64,000 nucleotides of DNA from assembly GCF_002931075.1 (NCBI RefSeq), contig NZ_PSTQ01000008.1, positions 118,265-182,264 of the forward strand, read 5' to 3'. This document shows, one piece after another, positions 47,499-62,213 of the stretch. The stretch comes from Pseudoclavibacter sp. AY1F1. GTDB lineage: Bacteria > Actinomycetota > Actinomycetes > Actinomycetales > Microbacteriaceae. The stretch's first letter is position 1. Each line of letters starts with the position of its first letter. The notes under the pieces were generated by a model. It did not search any database. It was given only the letters and a program-made list of their open reading frames with translations, and was not told the DNA's origin. A program made the translations under genes and the position numbers.

Positions 47499-48062
47499 TC
47501 AGCGCGCACGTCTCCGCTCGTCGCGACCGAGCGCTTGGTGCGTTCTTCTCGTGAGCCACAACCATCCCGTGAGTGCGAGCCCCCAGACCAGGAAGAGCGG
47601 ATCCCAGAGGAGCGCGTGGCCGATCATGGCGTCGCGGTCGTAACCGCCGTCCGGGACGAGGACGCCGAGCAGCACCGCTCCGCTGACCACGATATTGACG
47701 AGCGCGTAGAGCACGATGCCGCCGCCGCCCACCCAGCTGATCGCCCGCCAGACTCTCGGCCAGGGCATCCGCTGCGCGTCGACGGCGACGGGGATGAGCG
47801 CGGCGAGTGCCTTCGCGAGCGCGACCGCGCCGAGCATGAGGCCCGACTCGAGCGGGGCGCGATTCGAGAACTCGACGGCGATCGCCCCGATGGTCGACAG
47901 CAGCCAGGTGCCGCCGATGGCCCAGTAGGCGCTGAAGGCGGCGTGCACGAGGCCGATCGCGGCGGCGACCAGCACGAGCATGCGCGCGGTGCGGCGCGTT
48001 CGGGATGCTCGGTCGCCGTGGGTGTCCGGGCCGTCGGGTGGGTCGGGTGCATTGACGCCCAC
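47499..48062 (-). CDS. Membrane protein of unknown function (DUF3995-like)
   Basis: 187 residues with four transmembrane helices (RMLVLVAAAIGLVHAAFSAY, LMLGAVALAKALAALIPVAV, WVGGGGIVLYALVNIVVSGA, PLFLVWGLALTGWLWL). HAAFSAYWAIGGTWLLSTIG is reminiscent of DUF3995 proteins. It is 6 bases downstream of the VOC gene and probably cotranscribed. Confidence 0.7.
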   Translation of the reverse strand: MGVNAPDPPDGPDTHGDRASRTRRTARMLVLVAAAIGLVHAAFSAYWAIGGTWLLSTIGAIAVEFSNRAPLESGLMLGAVALAKALAALIPVAVDAQRMPWPRVWRAISWVGGGGIVLYALVNIVVSGAVLLGVLVPDGGYDRDAMIGHALLWDPLFLVWGLALTGWLWLTRRTHQALGRDERRRAR

Positions 48063-48068
48063 CGCCGC

Positions 48069-48455
48069 CTACTCCCCTTGCGTCGAGTCGCCCGCGTCCT
48101 CCAGGTAGACGAGCGCGTTTCCGTCGGGGTCGGTGAAGGAGAACATGGGCGGCACTGTCTCCCAGCGCAGCACTTCCTCGTTGTGGAGCTCGACGCCGCT
48201 CGCTTTGATGCGGGCGTGTGCCTCCTCCGCGTCGGAGGTGCCGAGCCGCACGGCGATGGGGATCTCGCTGTCGTGCGGGAGGAGCACGATGCCGACGCTC
48301 GAGCCCGGCGGGAGCACTTCCACGTAGCGGGCGCCGGGCCACGCTTCGACGTCCATGAGGAGCTCGCAGCCGAGCACGTCCGTGTAGAAAGCGAGCGCCG
48401 CATCCACGTCGGAGACGGGAACCGAGACGCTGAGCACGCGAGTTGTCTTTGCCAT
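48069..48455 (-). CDS. VOC (glyoxalase/bleomycin resistance-like) protein
   Basis: 128 residues, one VOC pair of beta-alpha-beta-beta-beta units. Motifs are VSVPVSDVDAALAFYTDVLG, FTDPDGNALVYLED and VELHNEEVLRWETVPPMFSF. The family covers glyoxalases, dioxygenases and antibiotic binders; metal residues are not complete enough to choose. Start ATG 48455. Confidence 0.85.
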   Translation of the reverse strand: MAKTTRVLSVSVPVSDVDAALAFYTDVLGCELLMDVEAWPGARYVEVLPPGSSVGIVLLPHDSEIPIAVRLGTSDAEEAHARIKASGVELHNEEVLRWETVPPMFSFTDPDGNALVYLEDAGDSTQGE

Positions 48456-48560
48456 GAGTCCAGTTCAGCGCGGGTTGGCGAGGATCGCCAGTGGTTGGCG
48501 TGGATGCGCAGGGAGTTCGGTGGGAGGGGCGGCAAATGCCCGCGACCCGTGCCACGAACG

Positions 48561-48629
48561 GACGAGGCCCGCAGTGCGCCACATCCCGCATCTTTTGGAT
48601 GCTGAAAGCGGTGAGCCGCGGGCCTCGTC
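48561..48629. terminator. Hairpin after the PT-repeat surface protein gene
   Basis: GACGAGGCCCGC (48561-48572) pairs with GCGGGCCTCGTC (48618-48629), with a smaller inner hairpin GCATC-TTTTG-GATGC. It lies 13 bases past the stop of the minus-strand gene. The hairpin at 56091-56159 has a similar outer arm and the same position relative to its gene. Confidence 0.75.
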
Positions 48630-48641
48630 GGAGCGGTGCTG

Positions 48642-50039
48642 CTAGCCGTTCGACTTCGTCGAGCGCTTGCGCAGCACAAGCGCGGTCGCGCCTGCAATTA
48701 GCAGCACGAGCGCCGCGATCAGACCGGTGCCGAGGTTCTCGGCACCGGTGGTGGCGAGAGAGTCGGATCCGCCTGCCGTGTTGCCGCCCGCTGCCGGACC
48801 TGTCGTCGTCTGGACTGGTGCCGCGGTCGCGGATGCGGTCGTCGCAACAGGGACTGCCGTTGGCGTACTGGAAGCGGTCGGCGTCGTCGTTGCCGTGGCG
48901 GTCGGTTCCGTCGTCGGCTGAACGGTTGCCGTTGGCTCAGCAGTCACGGTCGGCTCGACTGTTGCCGTCGGCTCAGCAGTCACGGTCGGCTCGACTGTTG
49001 CCGTCGGCTCAGCAGTCACGGTCGGCTCAGCCGTCACCGTCGGCTCGACCGTCACCGTTGGTACAGCCGTCAACGTCGGCTCGGTCGTCGCTGTGCTGGT
49101 GGCGGTCGGGCTCGCGCTCGCCACGACACGAAGCGGGACCCGAACCTGGACGGTTGGCTCGTCGGTCAACTGTGGCCATTCGCTCTGCGCGTGCACGACA
49201 AGTGCCGTGCCCGGGTTGAAGAGAGTCGGCGAAGGAACGTCGTGGAGACCTTCGGGAATCGTCACGGTGATCTTGGAGCCGTCGTCGGACCTGACCGCCG
49301 GGATCGGGAACTGGAATGCGTCACTGGCTTGCACTCCGAAGTAGACAGCGTCAACACCCTCTTCGATAAAGCCGGCGCGCCCGGTGTTGATCGTGACAAC
49401 ATCGCCGGGCTGAGCTTGAACGTACTCATGGGTGGTCGAGTGATAGACCTGCGAGAAGTGGTAGAACTGACCGCGCTCGGCGATCTGCGACTCATCGAGG
49501 TTGATCGTGGCGACGCCGGCGCCATCGGCAGGGGTCCGCGTGAGGTTGAACCGGGCGTTGAAGGAGTATCCAACCGATGAAGGGTCCGTCGTTGCGGGGA
49601 GCGACGCGCCCGGCGCAACATCTGCTCGCATCTCGATCGTGACGATGTGCTCGTAGTCGATTCCCCCTGACATCGAGCCAATGGTCTGGTCGGTGAGGGC
49701 AAGCGTCACGCTGTTCGTCGCGGCGTCATAGGGAACAGTGGTGCGAACGGACGGATAGCCCGATATGAACACCTCCGCCTCAGTGAAGTCGGCGACCTTC
49801 GTGGCCACCACGGGCAGTTCGAACACGAATGACGCAGTGTCTTCTGGGACTGCGACGTCCGGATACACGGTGCGGGCTGTGGCCTGGTAGGGCGTGGGCG
49901 ACACCTCGAAATCGAGGGTGTCCGCTGCACTCGCGCTCGAAGCGCCAAGCAATGCGCTACCGGCGACGGCCAGCGTCAGAGCTGACGCCCCTAACATCGC
50001 CATGGACTTTCGGTGCCGACCTGGAAGTTTCTTTCGCAC
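48642..50039 (-). CDS. Wall-anchored surface protein with PT-repeat stalk and LATTG sorting signal
   Basis: 465 residues. Sec signal with AxA cleavage (SSASA near 38), a beta-rich head of about 270 residues, then a long Pro/Thr/Glu/Val/Ala stalk repeating EPTVTAEPTATV, and a C-terminal sorting signal LATTGAENLGTG, hydrophobic helix and RKR tail. Sortase would cut in LATTG and link it to peptidoglycan. The head is cohesin- or lectin-like in composition, but the family is unclear. GTG 50039 has AAGGAG four bases upstream. It is divergent from the giant PKD protein. Confidence 0.85.
   Translation of the reverse strand: MRKKLPGRHRKSMAMLGASALTLAVAGSALLGASSASAADTLDFEVSPTPYQATARTVYPDVAVPEDTASFVFELPVVATKVADFTEAEVFISGYPSVRTTVPYDAATNSVTLALTDQTIGSMSGGIDYEHIVTIEMRADVAPGASLPATTDPSSVGYSFNARFNLTRTPADGAGVATINLDESQIAERGQFYHFSQVYHSTTHEYVQAQPGDVVTINTGRAGFIEEGVDAVYFGVQASDAFQFPIPAVRSDDGSKITVTIPEGLHDVPSPTLFNPGTALVVHAQSEWPQLTDEPTVQVRVPLRVVASASPTATSTATTEPTLTAVPTVTVEPTVTAEPTVTAEPTATVEPTVTAEPTATVEPTVTAEPTATVQPTTEPTATATTTPTASSTPTAVPVATTASATAAPVQTTTGPAAGGNTAGGSDSLATTGAENLGTGLIAALVLLIAGATALVLRKRSTKSNG
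48917..49085 (-). repeat. Tandem repeat encoding the PT stalk
   Basis: Units built from GGTCGGCTC, then GACTGTTGCCGTCGGCTCAG and related 18- or 36-base forms, in frame. They encode EPTVTAEPTA. No spacers are present, so this is not CRISPR. Confidence 0.8.
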
Positions 50040-50382
50040 GTGACTCCTTCAGGATCACCGGGGAAAAGGGGGACAAATGGAGCATTTCTGGTGGTCGGGT
50101 GACCCCTGAACTAAGAAAAGACAATAGCCTTAATTTTCAGCGGCCTGGGGCGTCTGCTCAAATGAGACGCCACGCAACTTCGATGTGGACTTCATTCTCG
50201 CAGCCCTCAATAGCCCCAGACACCCGGAGAACAACCGGGCAATAAGCGTGCATCTGGAACTGTTCAAGTTATTTCTTGATCTGCGGTTCCGTGACCTGTT
50301 ACTTTCCGACATAGTCACGGGACTCCACCCGCTTCCCCTCCTGGTGACTCCCTCTTCTGACTCTCTACTGAGATGAGCCATC
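50040..50382. promoter_or_regulatory. Divergent promoter region of the two large surface protein genes
   Basis: 343 bases, clearly richer in A+T than the flanking genes. For the plus strand, TTGATC (50276-50281) and TACTTT (50300-50305), 18 bases apart, are a plausible -35/-10 pair. No operator is evident. Confidence 0.4.
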
Positions 50383-56028
<5,646 letters not shown>

Positions 56029-56090
56029 CGGGCGTGAGGCCCAACGTCCTGCGATGGGCTGACAGTTGACCCGACAATCCGAGCTGTGAC

Positions 56091-56159
56091 ACGAGAGGCC
56101 CGCGGCCCGCCGTACCGAGATCCATTGGATACTCGGTACCGCAGGCCGCGGGCCTCGCG
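56091..56159. terminator. Long bidirectional hairpin between two surface-protein genes
   Basis: GAGGCCCGCGGCC pairs with GGCCGCGGGCCTC, and the inner CGGTACCGAGT pairs with its complement around TCCATTGGA, with small bulges. It separates the convergent PKD-protein and PAP2 genes and can stop both transcripts. Confidence 0.8.
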
Positions 56160-56171
56160 TGAGAGGTGCTG

Positions 56172-57629
56172 CTAGCTGTTCGCCTTCGCGGAGCGCTTGC
56201 GGAGCACGAGCGCCGTCGCGCCGGCGACGAGCAGGGCGAGCGCGGCGATCAGGCCGGTGCCGATGTTCTCAGCGCCGGTGGTTGCGAGAGCGTCAGATCC
56301 GTTGCCTGCCGTGCTGCCGCCGGCGGCCGGGGCCCTCGTCGACGGGACGGGTGCGGTAGTGGCGGATGCGGTGGGCTCGGCCGTCGCAGTGGCGGTCGGC
56401 TCTGCAGTCGGGACGGGCGTCACGGGCGGCTCCGTTGTGCCGGGCGTCGACGGTTCGGGCTGCTCGGCTCCCACATCCACGATGTTGATCGTTCCGTCTG
56501 CGTTGACCTGCACCACTGCGGCCATGGCGGCCGCGAGGTTGAGGCGCTGCCAGCTGCCTTCGGTGCCCTCATCGAGGGGGTAGCCGGAGTCGATGGCGGT
56601 GAGCTCGAGCACCTGTCGGCGTTGCTCCGGCGTCAAGTCGGGGTGGCTCGTGATGAGCAGCGACTCCGCGTTGGCGGGGATCGTGACGGCGTCTCCGGAT
56701 GCTGCGATCTGCGGGAACGCGTACGACATGCGCTCCTCGTAGACGGCCAGCGCATCCTCGTCAGACAGGTATGGGCTGTCGGCGGCGATGCAGTCGGCGA
56801 GTGCTGCACCGCATCCCGCTTCGAGCACGCCTCGCAGCTCAGCCTCGGCCTCGGCGAAGAGCTCGCGGAACGCGGGGTCGCTCATGCGGCGCTCGACGAT
56901 ATGCTGACCCATCATGCGGCCGCTCATGACGTCGAGCGGATAGTGGGCGGCCATGACGATGCGGTTATTGCCGGCCTCGGCGGTGCGGGCGAGTATCTGC
57001 GGGGCCAGCTCGGGCAGCATCACCGAGAGCGAGGTGCCCTGCCAGTACGCCTGCGAGGTGTGACCGCTCGGGTAGGCGCCACTCGTGGAGTCCCAGGCGT
57101 CGCCGCCGTCCTTGTCGCGGTACTGGAGCAGCTCGGGGAAGCGGATGTACGGGCGGTCGTAGTCGAAGTAGTTCTTCGACGGGTTCGACGACGAGTAGTA
57201 GCCGACGAGGCCGCCGCTCTTCGCGAGGAGCGCGTCGATCTTCGGCAGCTCGCCCGCGAGGCGCGCCTCCGTGTAGATGGCGCCGAGGTTCTCGCCGAGG
57301 CCGTCGGCCATGGAGACGGACATGTCGTCGTACTGGTCGACGATCGCGCGCTCGACCTGCTCGGGGGTCGCCGAGTTGTTGATGTCGACGGTCTGGCTGT
57401 CGTTGAGCGCGATGATGTCGGCACGGTCGGTGACGAGCCACGAGAACTGGTCCATGATCGGCACGTAGTCGTAGTCGGCGTTCGACGGGTAGTCGAAGGC
57501 GAGCTGGTCGTCGGTGAACGGTTCGGCGGCGGATGCTGCTCCCGCGCCGAAGCCGGAGAGCATCACCCCCAGCCCGGTCGTGACAGCGATGGTGGAAGCG
57601 AGGCGTCGTCGTGACGTCGTGATGCGCAT
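56172..57629 (-). CDS. PAP2-superfamily acid phosphatase, wall-anchored
   Basis: 485 residues. Sec signal (GAASA cleavage near 34), then a class A acid phosphatase/PAP2 domain with all three motifs: KNYFDYDRP (K-x6-RP), YPSGHTSQ (PSGH), and RIVMAAHYPLDVMSGR (R-x(5)-H-x(3)-D). A Pro/Thr stalk and sorting signal LATTGAENIGTG with a hydrophobic helix and RKR tail follow. It would hydrolyse phosphomonoesters at the cell surface, perhaps to gain phosphate. The 3' end is nearly the same as that of the 48642 gene. ATG 57629 has a weak ribosome binding site. Confidence 0.92.
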   Translation of the reverse strand: MRITTSRRRLASTIAVTTGLGVMLSGFGAGAASAAEPFTDDQLAFDYPSNADYDYVPIMDQFSWLVTDRADIIALNDSQTVDINNSATPEQVERAIVDQYDDMSVSMADGLGENLGAIYTEARLAGELPKIDALLAKSGGLVGYYSSSNPSKNYFDYDRPYIRFPELLQYRDKDGGDAWDSTSGAYPSGHTSQAYWQGTSLSVMLPELAPQILARTAEAGNNRIVMAAHYPLDVMSGRMMGQHIVERRMSDPAFRELFAEAEAELRGVLEAGCGAALADCIAADSPYLSDEDALAVYEERMSYAFPQIAASGDAVTIPANAESLLITSHPDLTPEQRRQVLELTAIDSGYPLDEGTEGSWQRLNLAAAMAAVVQVNADGTINIVDVGAEQPEPSTPGTTEPPVTPVPTAEPTATATAEPTASATTAPVPSTRAPAAGGSTAGNGSDALATTGAENIGTGLIAALALLVAGATALVLRKRSAKANS

Positions 57630-58094
57630 GCGGGGTTCGGCCTAACGGTCGGGGGATGAACCCCGCGAGCGTAGGGACCCGGGGAAATCGTGCGGTGTCC
57701 GTTAGGTGGACGGATAGTGAACTGGGTTGGCCGGCGCGAGTCCGTGGGCTACGTCGCCGACTTGTTCTGATCTTCATGCATGCGCATAATTGGGGGTCGG
57801 CGACGGCCACAGACTTGAGCCGACAGGTCCGCATCTGCCCAGATGGACCTGAAACCGCCCCACTCCATCGGAGTAGGGCGGCTTCGTCCACACACCACCG
57901 CCCCTCGACGGGCATCTCTGCCGTCCGCGATCCTCGCCCATTCTCGTCGCACTCAAGCGTCAACGGTCGAACTCCTCCTTCTATCCAGATTTTGCGCCCC
58001 AACTCCCCGGGTGTTTGCATTCCAATATGGAGAATCCAGCGCGGTCCGAGATATCGCTATAGGCTCCCGCGAGCCCCTTATCTCAGGAGAAGAC
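57630..58094. other. Intergenic region between PAP2 phosphatase and acyltransferase genes
   Basis: 465 bases. Contains an inverted repeat GTCGCCGAC (57753-57761) / GTCGGCGAC (57796-57804) and a strong hairpin CCGCCCCACTCC-ATC-GGAGTAGGGCGG (57855-57881, one mismatch) followed by CTTCGTCC, which looks like a terminator. The open frames here have no typical codon use; no gene is supported. Confidence 0.5.
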
Positions 58095-60230
58095 GTGACT
58101 GCAGGCCGTACAATTCTCGATCGCAAGCCACGGCTCAGGCGTACCGCTCCGCCACGCCGACCAACGTTCCGGCGCGACGTGCAAGGCCTTCGAGCTCTTG
58201 CCGTGCTTTTCGTCATCGCCGACCACCTCTTCGGGTGGCCACACGGTGGTTTCGTGGGCGTCGACATCTTCTTCGTCATTAGTGGATTCTTGATCACGGG
58301 ACTCTTGATCCGCGAATTCGAGTTGACGGGCAAGATCAGCTTCTCCAATTTCTACAAGAGGCGCGTCAAACGCATCCTTCCAGCTTCTGCACTGGTACTA
58401 GCCGTGACAGTTGGAGCCTCATTCCTGCTTCTCAACGCAACACGCGCTTGGTCTGTCTTCTGGGATGGCGTCTGGGCGACACTCTTCGTCGCGAACTGGC
58501 GCTTCGCCTCCTCTGGCACCGACTATTTCCAAGCGGATGGCCCGGTCTCACCCTTGCAGCACTTCTGGTCTCTTGCCGTCGAAGAGCAGTACTACTTTGT
58601 CTGGCCCTGGGTCATGCTCGCGGTGCTTGCAATCGTCGCTCGCAAATCGAGCAAGCATGCGCGACTTGCGGCGGGCATTGCCATCGCTTTGATCAGCGCA
58701 GCGTCGTTCGCCTGGGCGTTACTCGAGACCCAGACCTCGCCAACGGTGGCCTACTTCTCGACGATCACTCGCACCTGGGAACTCGGCTTCGGAGCTCTAC
58801 TGGCGATCGCTTCACCACTGCTGCTGCGAATCCCCCACGTGCTACGCCCCATCCTCGCGTGGGGCGGCATCCTGATCATGCTCTGGTCGCTGTTTTTCGT
58901 AACTGAAGGGCCGGCTTTCCCGGCGCCCGCTGCGGCAATCCCCGTGCTCGGCGTCAGCCTTGTGTTGCTGGCTGGCGTCGGCGGAGATCAGCGTTTCCTC
59001 GCTCCACTCACTAACCGCGTGTCGGGCTATATCGGGAACATCTCCTACAGCCTCTACCTGTGGCATTTCCCCGTCATTGTTCTAATCCTTCCTCTCCTGC
59101 CGTTCGGGCCGGTATGGAATGAAGTAGCGTCACTTCTCATCGTCGGAGCAGTCTCCATAGCCGCATACCACATGTGGGAGGACACGGTTCGTCGGTCACC
59201 GTGGCTCGATGGCAAGCGTGCTTGGGCAGGCTACAAGCTGCCGAGTTGGTGGAAGTATGCGGGGGTTGCAACGATGGCCGCGGCCACGGCCGTGCTGGTG
59301 GCGGTAGCTATGTCGGTAACAGCACCACGGACAAACTCGACCGATGTAGTAGCACAACTGCAGGGCACGCAGGACGGTCCAACCTATGAGCTGCCCAGCG
59401 ACCTCGGCCCAGAGGCAACCAATATCCAGACGGCAATCGCAGCATCTGTTGCACTCAGCGCTTGGCCGGAAACGTCACCAACCATCGACGAGACTCTCGC
59501 TACTGACCCATATCTGCCTGGTACGGCCGGCTGTGGTCTCGCCGGTGCTGACCTGTCCGCCTGTTTCATCGGCAACGGTTCAAAGCAGATCCTGCTTGTC
59601 GGCGACTCAATCGCTATGAAGTGGCCGGCGGCTCTAGTTGACATCGCCGAGAGAGCGGACGCAAAGATCCAGATCGCAGCAATGTACGGCTGCCCGATGG
59701 TCGACGTGGCGCTCGCGCACACCGACCCGGCGCTTCAGCAAGGATGCATCGAACGTCGCGAAGAAGTGAAACAGCTAGTGGCAACGACCGCGCCGGAATA
59801 TGTCATCTATGCGAATACGGCCGTATTGCCGAATGGGATCGACGGCTCAACTCTGAGTGTCGAGCACTGGTCAACCGCTCTCTCCCAGATGCTCAGTGTG
59901 GTTCGCGGCACTGAGGGCACAATCGTCCTAGGGGCTCCGCCTGCAGACAAAGACCTCGAGGCGTGCTACACACCCCGGTCAAAGCCGCTGGACTGCACGA
60001 GCTTTGTCTCGCAATCCTGGCTAGCCGTGACGGCGGCCGAGGCCGAAGCCACAGTCCAAGCAGGAGCGACCTACGCACCCACCGCGCAGTTCTTCTGCAA
60101 CGCGGACGGGATTTGCCCACCGATCGTTGGTCAGGTTGTTGTGAAGCGCGACCTCACTCACACAACCCTTGCGTACGCTCAGAAGCTTCAGGCAGCTTTC
60201 TCGGAAATCCTGGGCGGCGTCATCCTCTAG
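58095..60230 (+). CDS. Acyltransferase-3 (OafA-type) with C-terminal SGNH domain
   Basis: 711 residues. Acyltransferase-3 membrane domain with about ten or eleven helices: DVQGLRALAVLFVIADHLFG (catalytic Arg-x10-His type), GGFVGVDIFFVISGFLITGL, FYKRRVKRILPA, HFWSLAVEEQYYFVWPWVML, YSLYLWHFPV. After the last helix, an SGNH-like extracellular domain begins around ILLVGDSIAMKWPAAL (Ser nucleophile) and continues to the C-terminus. Such proteins O-acetylate exopolysaccharide, peptidoglycan or teichoic acid. GTG 58095 has AGGAG 5 bases upstream; the longer frame from 57843 crosses a terminator-like hairpin. Codon use is less G/C-biased than average. Confidence 0.9.
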   Translation: MTAGRTILDRKPRLRRTAPPRRPTFRRDVQGLRALAVLFVIADHLFGWPHGGFVGVDIFFVISGFLITGLLIREFELTGKISFSNFYKRRVKRILPASALVLAVTVGASFLLLNATRAWSVFWDGVWATLFVANWRFASSGTDYFQADGPVSPLQHFWSLAVEEQYYFVWPWVMLAVLAIVARKSSKHARLAAGIAIALISAASFAWALLETQTSPTVAYFSTITRTWELGFGALLAIASPLLLRIPHVLRPILAWGGILIMLWSLFFVTEGPAFPAPAAAIPVLGVSLVLLAGVGGDQRFLAPLTNRVSGYIGNISYSLYLWHFPVIVLILPLLPFGPVWNEVASLLIVGAVSIAAYHMWEDTVRRSPWLDGKRAWAGYKLPSWWKYAGVATMAAATAVLVAVAMSVTAPRTNSTDVVAQLQGTQDGPTYELPSDLGPEATNIQTAIAASVALSAWPETSPTIDETLATDPYLPGTAGCGLAGADLSACFIGNGSKQILLVGDSIAMKWPAALVDIAERADAKIQIAAMYGCPMVDVALAHTDPALQQGCIERREEVKQLVATTAPEYVIYANTAVLPNGIDGSTLSVEHWSTALSQMLSVVRGTEGTIVLGAPPADKDLEACYTPRSKPLDCTSFVSQSWLAVTAAEAEATVQAGATYAPTAQFFCNADGICPPIVGQVVVKRDLTHTTLAYAQKLQAAFSEILGGVIL

Positions 60231-60257
60231 GACCGCGGGCCGGATGGCAACCTTCGC

Positions 60258-61175
60258 CTAGAGCCCAGCGGCGTAGTTTTTGAGCCATGGACGAAGCTCC
60301 GGCCCCAGCTTCGGGTCTTGGCTTGCAATTTCAACAGTCGCCTTGATGTACTCGAGCTTGTTGCCGGTGTCGTACCGTCGGCCGTCGTAGACGACTCCGA
60401 CCACTCCCCCGAAAGCCTCGGGGTCACCAGCGAGCACCTCGAGGGCGTCGGTGAGCTGAATCTCGCCGCCGCGTCCGGGCGCCGTGCGCTCAAGCACGTC
60501 GAACACCTCTGGGCGAAGCAGGTAACGGCCGATGACCGCGAGGTTCGACGGTGCGTCGTCTCGGGCTGGCTTCTCCACGAGGCCGGTGAGCTGGATCGTG
60601 TCTGGCCCAGTGACTCCTTGTTCGCGCGGGATGCTCGTGTCGTAGGAAGCGACGCCGTAGGCCGAGATCTGGTCGAGGTCGATCTCCTGCAGAGCAACGA
60701 TGCTGGCACCGGTCTGCTCGTGGACCTCGATCATTCGCTTGAGGAGGGAGCCGCCCGTCGACATGATGTCGTCTCCAAGGAGAACCGCGAAGGCCTCATG
60801 CCCAACATGTTGCCTGGCGCGTAGCACCGCATGCCCCAGACCTAGGGGGTCGCCCTGACGGAGGTAGTGAACGTCAGCGAGGTTGCTTGCGGCGGTAACG
60901 CGCGCGAGCTTCTCGTGCTCACCGCGTGCCTCAAGCATGTCCTCAAGTTCGGCCACTCGGTCGAAATGGTTCTCAAGCGAGACTTTGTGACGCCCAGTGA
61001 TCATGAGGACGTCATGCAGTCCAGCTTCGACAGCCTCTTCCACCACGTACTGGATGGCTGGCCGGTCTACGACCGGCAACATCTCCTTCGGGATGGCTTT
61101 CGTGGCGGGCAGAAAACGTGTGCCGAGGCCCGCCGCGGGAATGACGGCCTTGGTGATGGAAGCGCGCATGCCCAC
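60258..61175 (-). CDS. galU: UTP-glucose-1-phosphate uridylyltransferase (GalU)
   Basis: 305 residues. Nucleotidyltransferase motifs: [88 protein letters not shown], and [14 protein letters not shown]. It makes UDP-glucose for glycan and glycolipid synthesis. The start is GTG 61175 or ATG 61169; neither has a clear ribosome binding site. It is divergent from rmlA with about 145 bases between. Confidence 0.95.
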   Translation of the reverse strand: MGMRASITKAVIPAAGLGTRFLPATKAIPKEMLPVVDRPAIQYVVEEAVEAGLHDVLMITGRHKVSLENHFDRVAELEDMLEARGEHEKLARVTAASNLADVHYLRQGDPLGLGHAVLRARQHVGHEAFAVLLGDDIMSTGGSLLKRMIEVHEQTGASIVALQEIDLDQISAYGVASYDTSIPREQGVTGPDTIQLTGLVEKPARDDAPSNLAVIGRYLLRPEVFDVLERTAPGRGGEIQLTDALEVLAGDPEAFGGVVGVVYDGRRYDTGNKLEYIKATVEIASQDPKLGPELRPWLKNYAAGL

Positions 61176-61320
61176 AACTGTATTCGGTCGAGTTAACGTC
61201 TGGGTTTCGTGTACCCGCGCGATAGTCCCATGCAGATCTCCAATAGGCTCTTCTCATGCTAATCCTTGCCCCCCGAATCGAACGCTCCGGAACGCTCAGC
61301 GCGAAGGCGGGTGCGTAGCC

Positions 61321-62181
61321 GTGAAGGGAATCATTCTCGCTGGCGGGTCTGGCACGCGTCTGTGGCCGATCACCAAGGGCATCTCGAAGCAGCTCATGCC
61401 CATCTACGACAAGCCGATGATCTACTACCCGCTGTCGACGCTCATGATGGCGGACATCCGCGAGGTGCTGATCATCACGACCCCCGAGTACAACGACCAG
61501 TTCCGGGCCTTGCTCGGCGACGGCTCGCAGTTCGGGATGCGCATCGAGTACGCCGTGCAGCCCTCCCCGGACGGGCTCGCTCAGGCGTTCATCATCGGTG
61601 AGGAGTTCATCGGGGACGACTCGGTCGCGTTGGTGCTCGGCGACAACATCTTCCACGGATCGGGCCTCGGCTCGTCGCTGCGCGGCAACAACGTGCTCGA
61701 CGGTGGCCTGATCTTCGCGTACCACGTGTCGAACCCGGTCGCGTATGGCGTCGTTGAGTTCGACGAGGACAACAAGGCGGTGTCGATCGAGGAGAAGCCG
61801 GAGGTGCCGAAGTCGAACTACGCGGTGCCCGGCCTCTACTTCTACGACAACGACGTTGTCGAGATCGCGAAGAGCGTCGAGCCTTCAGCTCGCGGCGAGC
61901 TGGAGATCTCGAGCGTCAACTCGGCGTACCTGGACGCGGGCAAGCTCCAGGTGCAGGTCCTCGACCGTGGCACGGCGTGGCTCGACACGGGCACGTTCGA
62001 GTCGATGATGCAGGCGAGCGAGTACGTGCGCGTCATCGAGGACCGTCAGGGCTTCAAGATCGGCTGCATCGAGGAGATCGCCTGGCGTGCCGGGTGGATC
62101 AACGACCTCGAGTTCGCGAACCTCGCGAAGCCGCTCCAGAAGAGCGGATACGGACGCTACATGCAGGGACTCCTCGCGTAG
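61321..62181 (+). CDS. rmlA: Glucose-1-phosphate thymidylyltransferase (RmlA)
   Basis: 286 residues. [94 protein letters not shown] ending ([19 protein letters not shown]) and [17 protein letters not shown] are clear RmlA motifs. It starts dTDP-L-rhamnose synthesis by making dTDP-glucose. GTG 61321 lies after a weak GGCGGG. RmlB, RmlC and RmlD are not in the window. dTDP-rhamnose is a common building block of actinobacterial wall rhamnans and exopolysaccharides. Confidence 0.95.
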   Translation: MKGIILAGGSGTRLWPITKGISKQLMPIYDKPMIYYPLSTLMMADIREVLIITTPEYNDQFRALLGDGSQFGMRIEYAVQPSPDGLAQAFIIGEEFIGDDSVALVLGDNIFHGSGLGSSLRGNNVLDGGLIFAYHVSNPVAYGVVEFDEDNKAVSIEEKPEVPKSNYAVPGLYFYDNDVVEIAKSVEPSARGELEISSVNSAYLDAGKLQVQVLDRGTAWLDTGTFESMMQASEYVRVIEDRQGFKIGCIEEIAWRAGWINDLEFANLAKPLQKSGYGRYMQGLLA

Positions 62182-62213
62182 CCGGGCGCATGGTACGCGG
62201 GGTGCGCCAGGAC

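Noticed and set aside
48917..49085. Regular repeats resembling a CRISPR array
   Set aside because: There are no unique spacers, the units stay in frame, and they encode a Pro/Thr stalk in a wall protein. No cas genes are near.
57749..57952. 67-codon minus-strand frame in the intergenic region before the acyltransferase
   Set aside because: It runs through a terminator-like hairpin and has no ribosome binding site or normal codon use.
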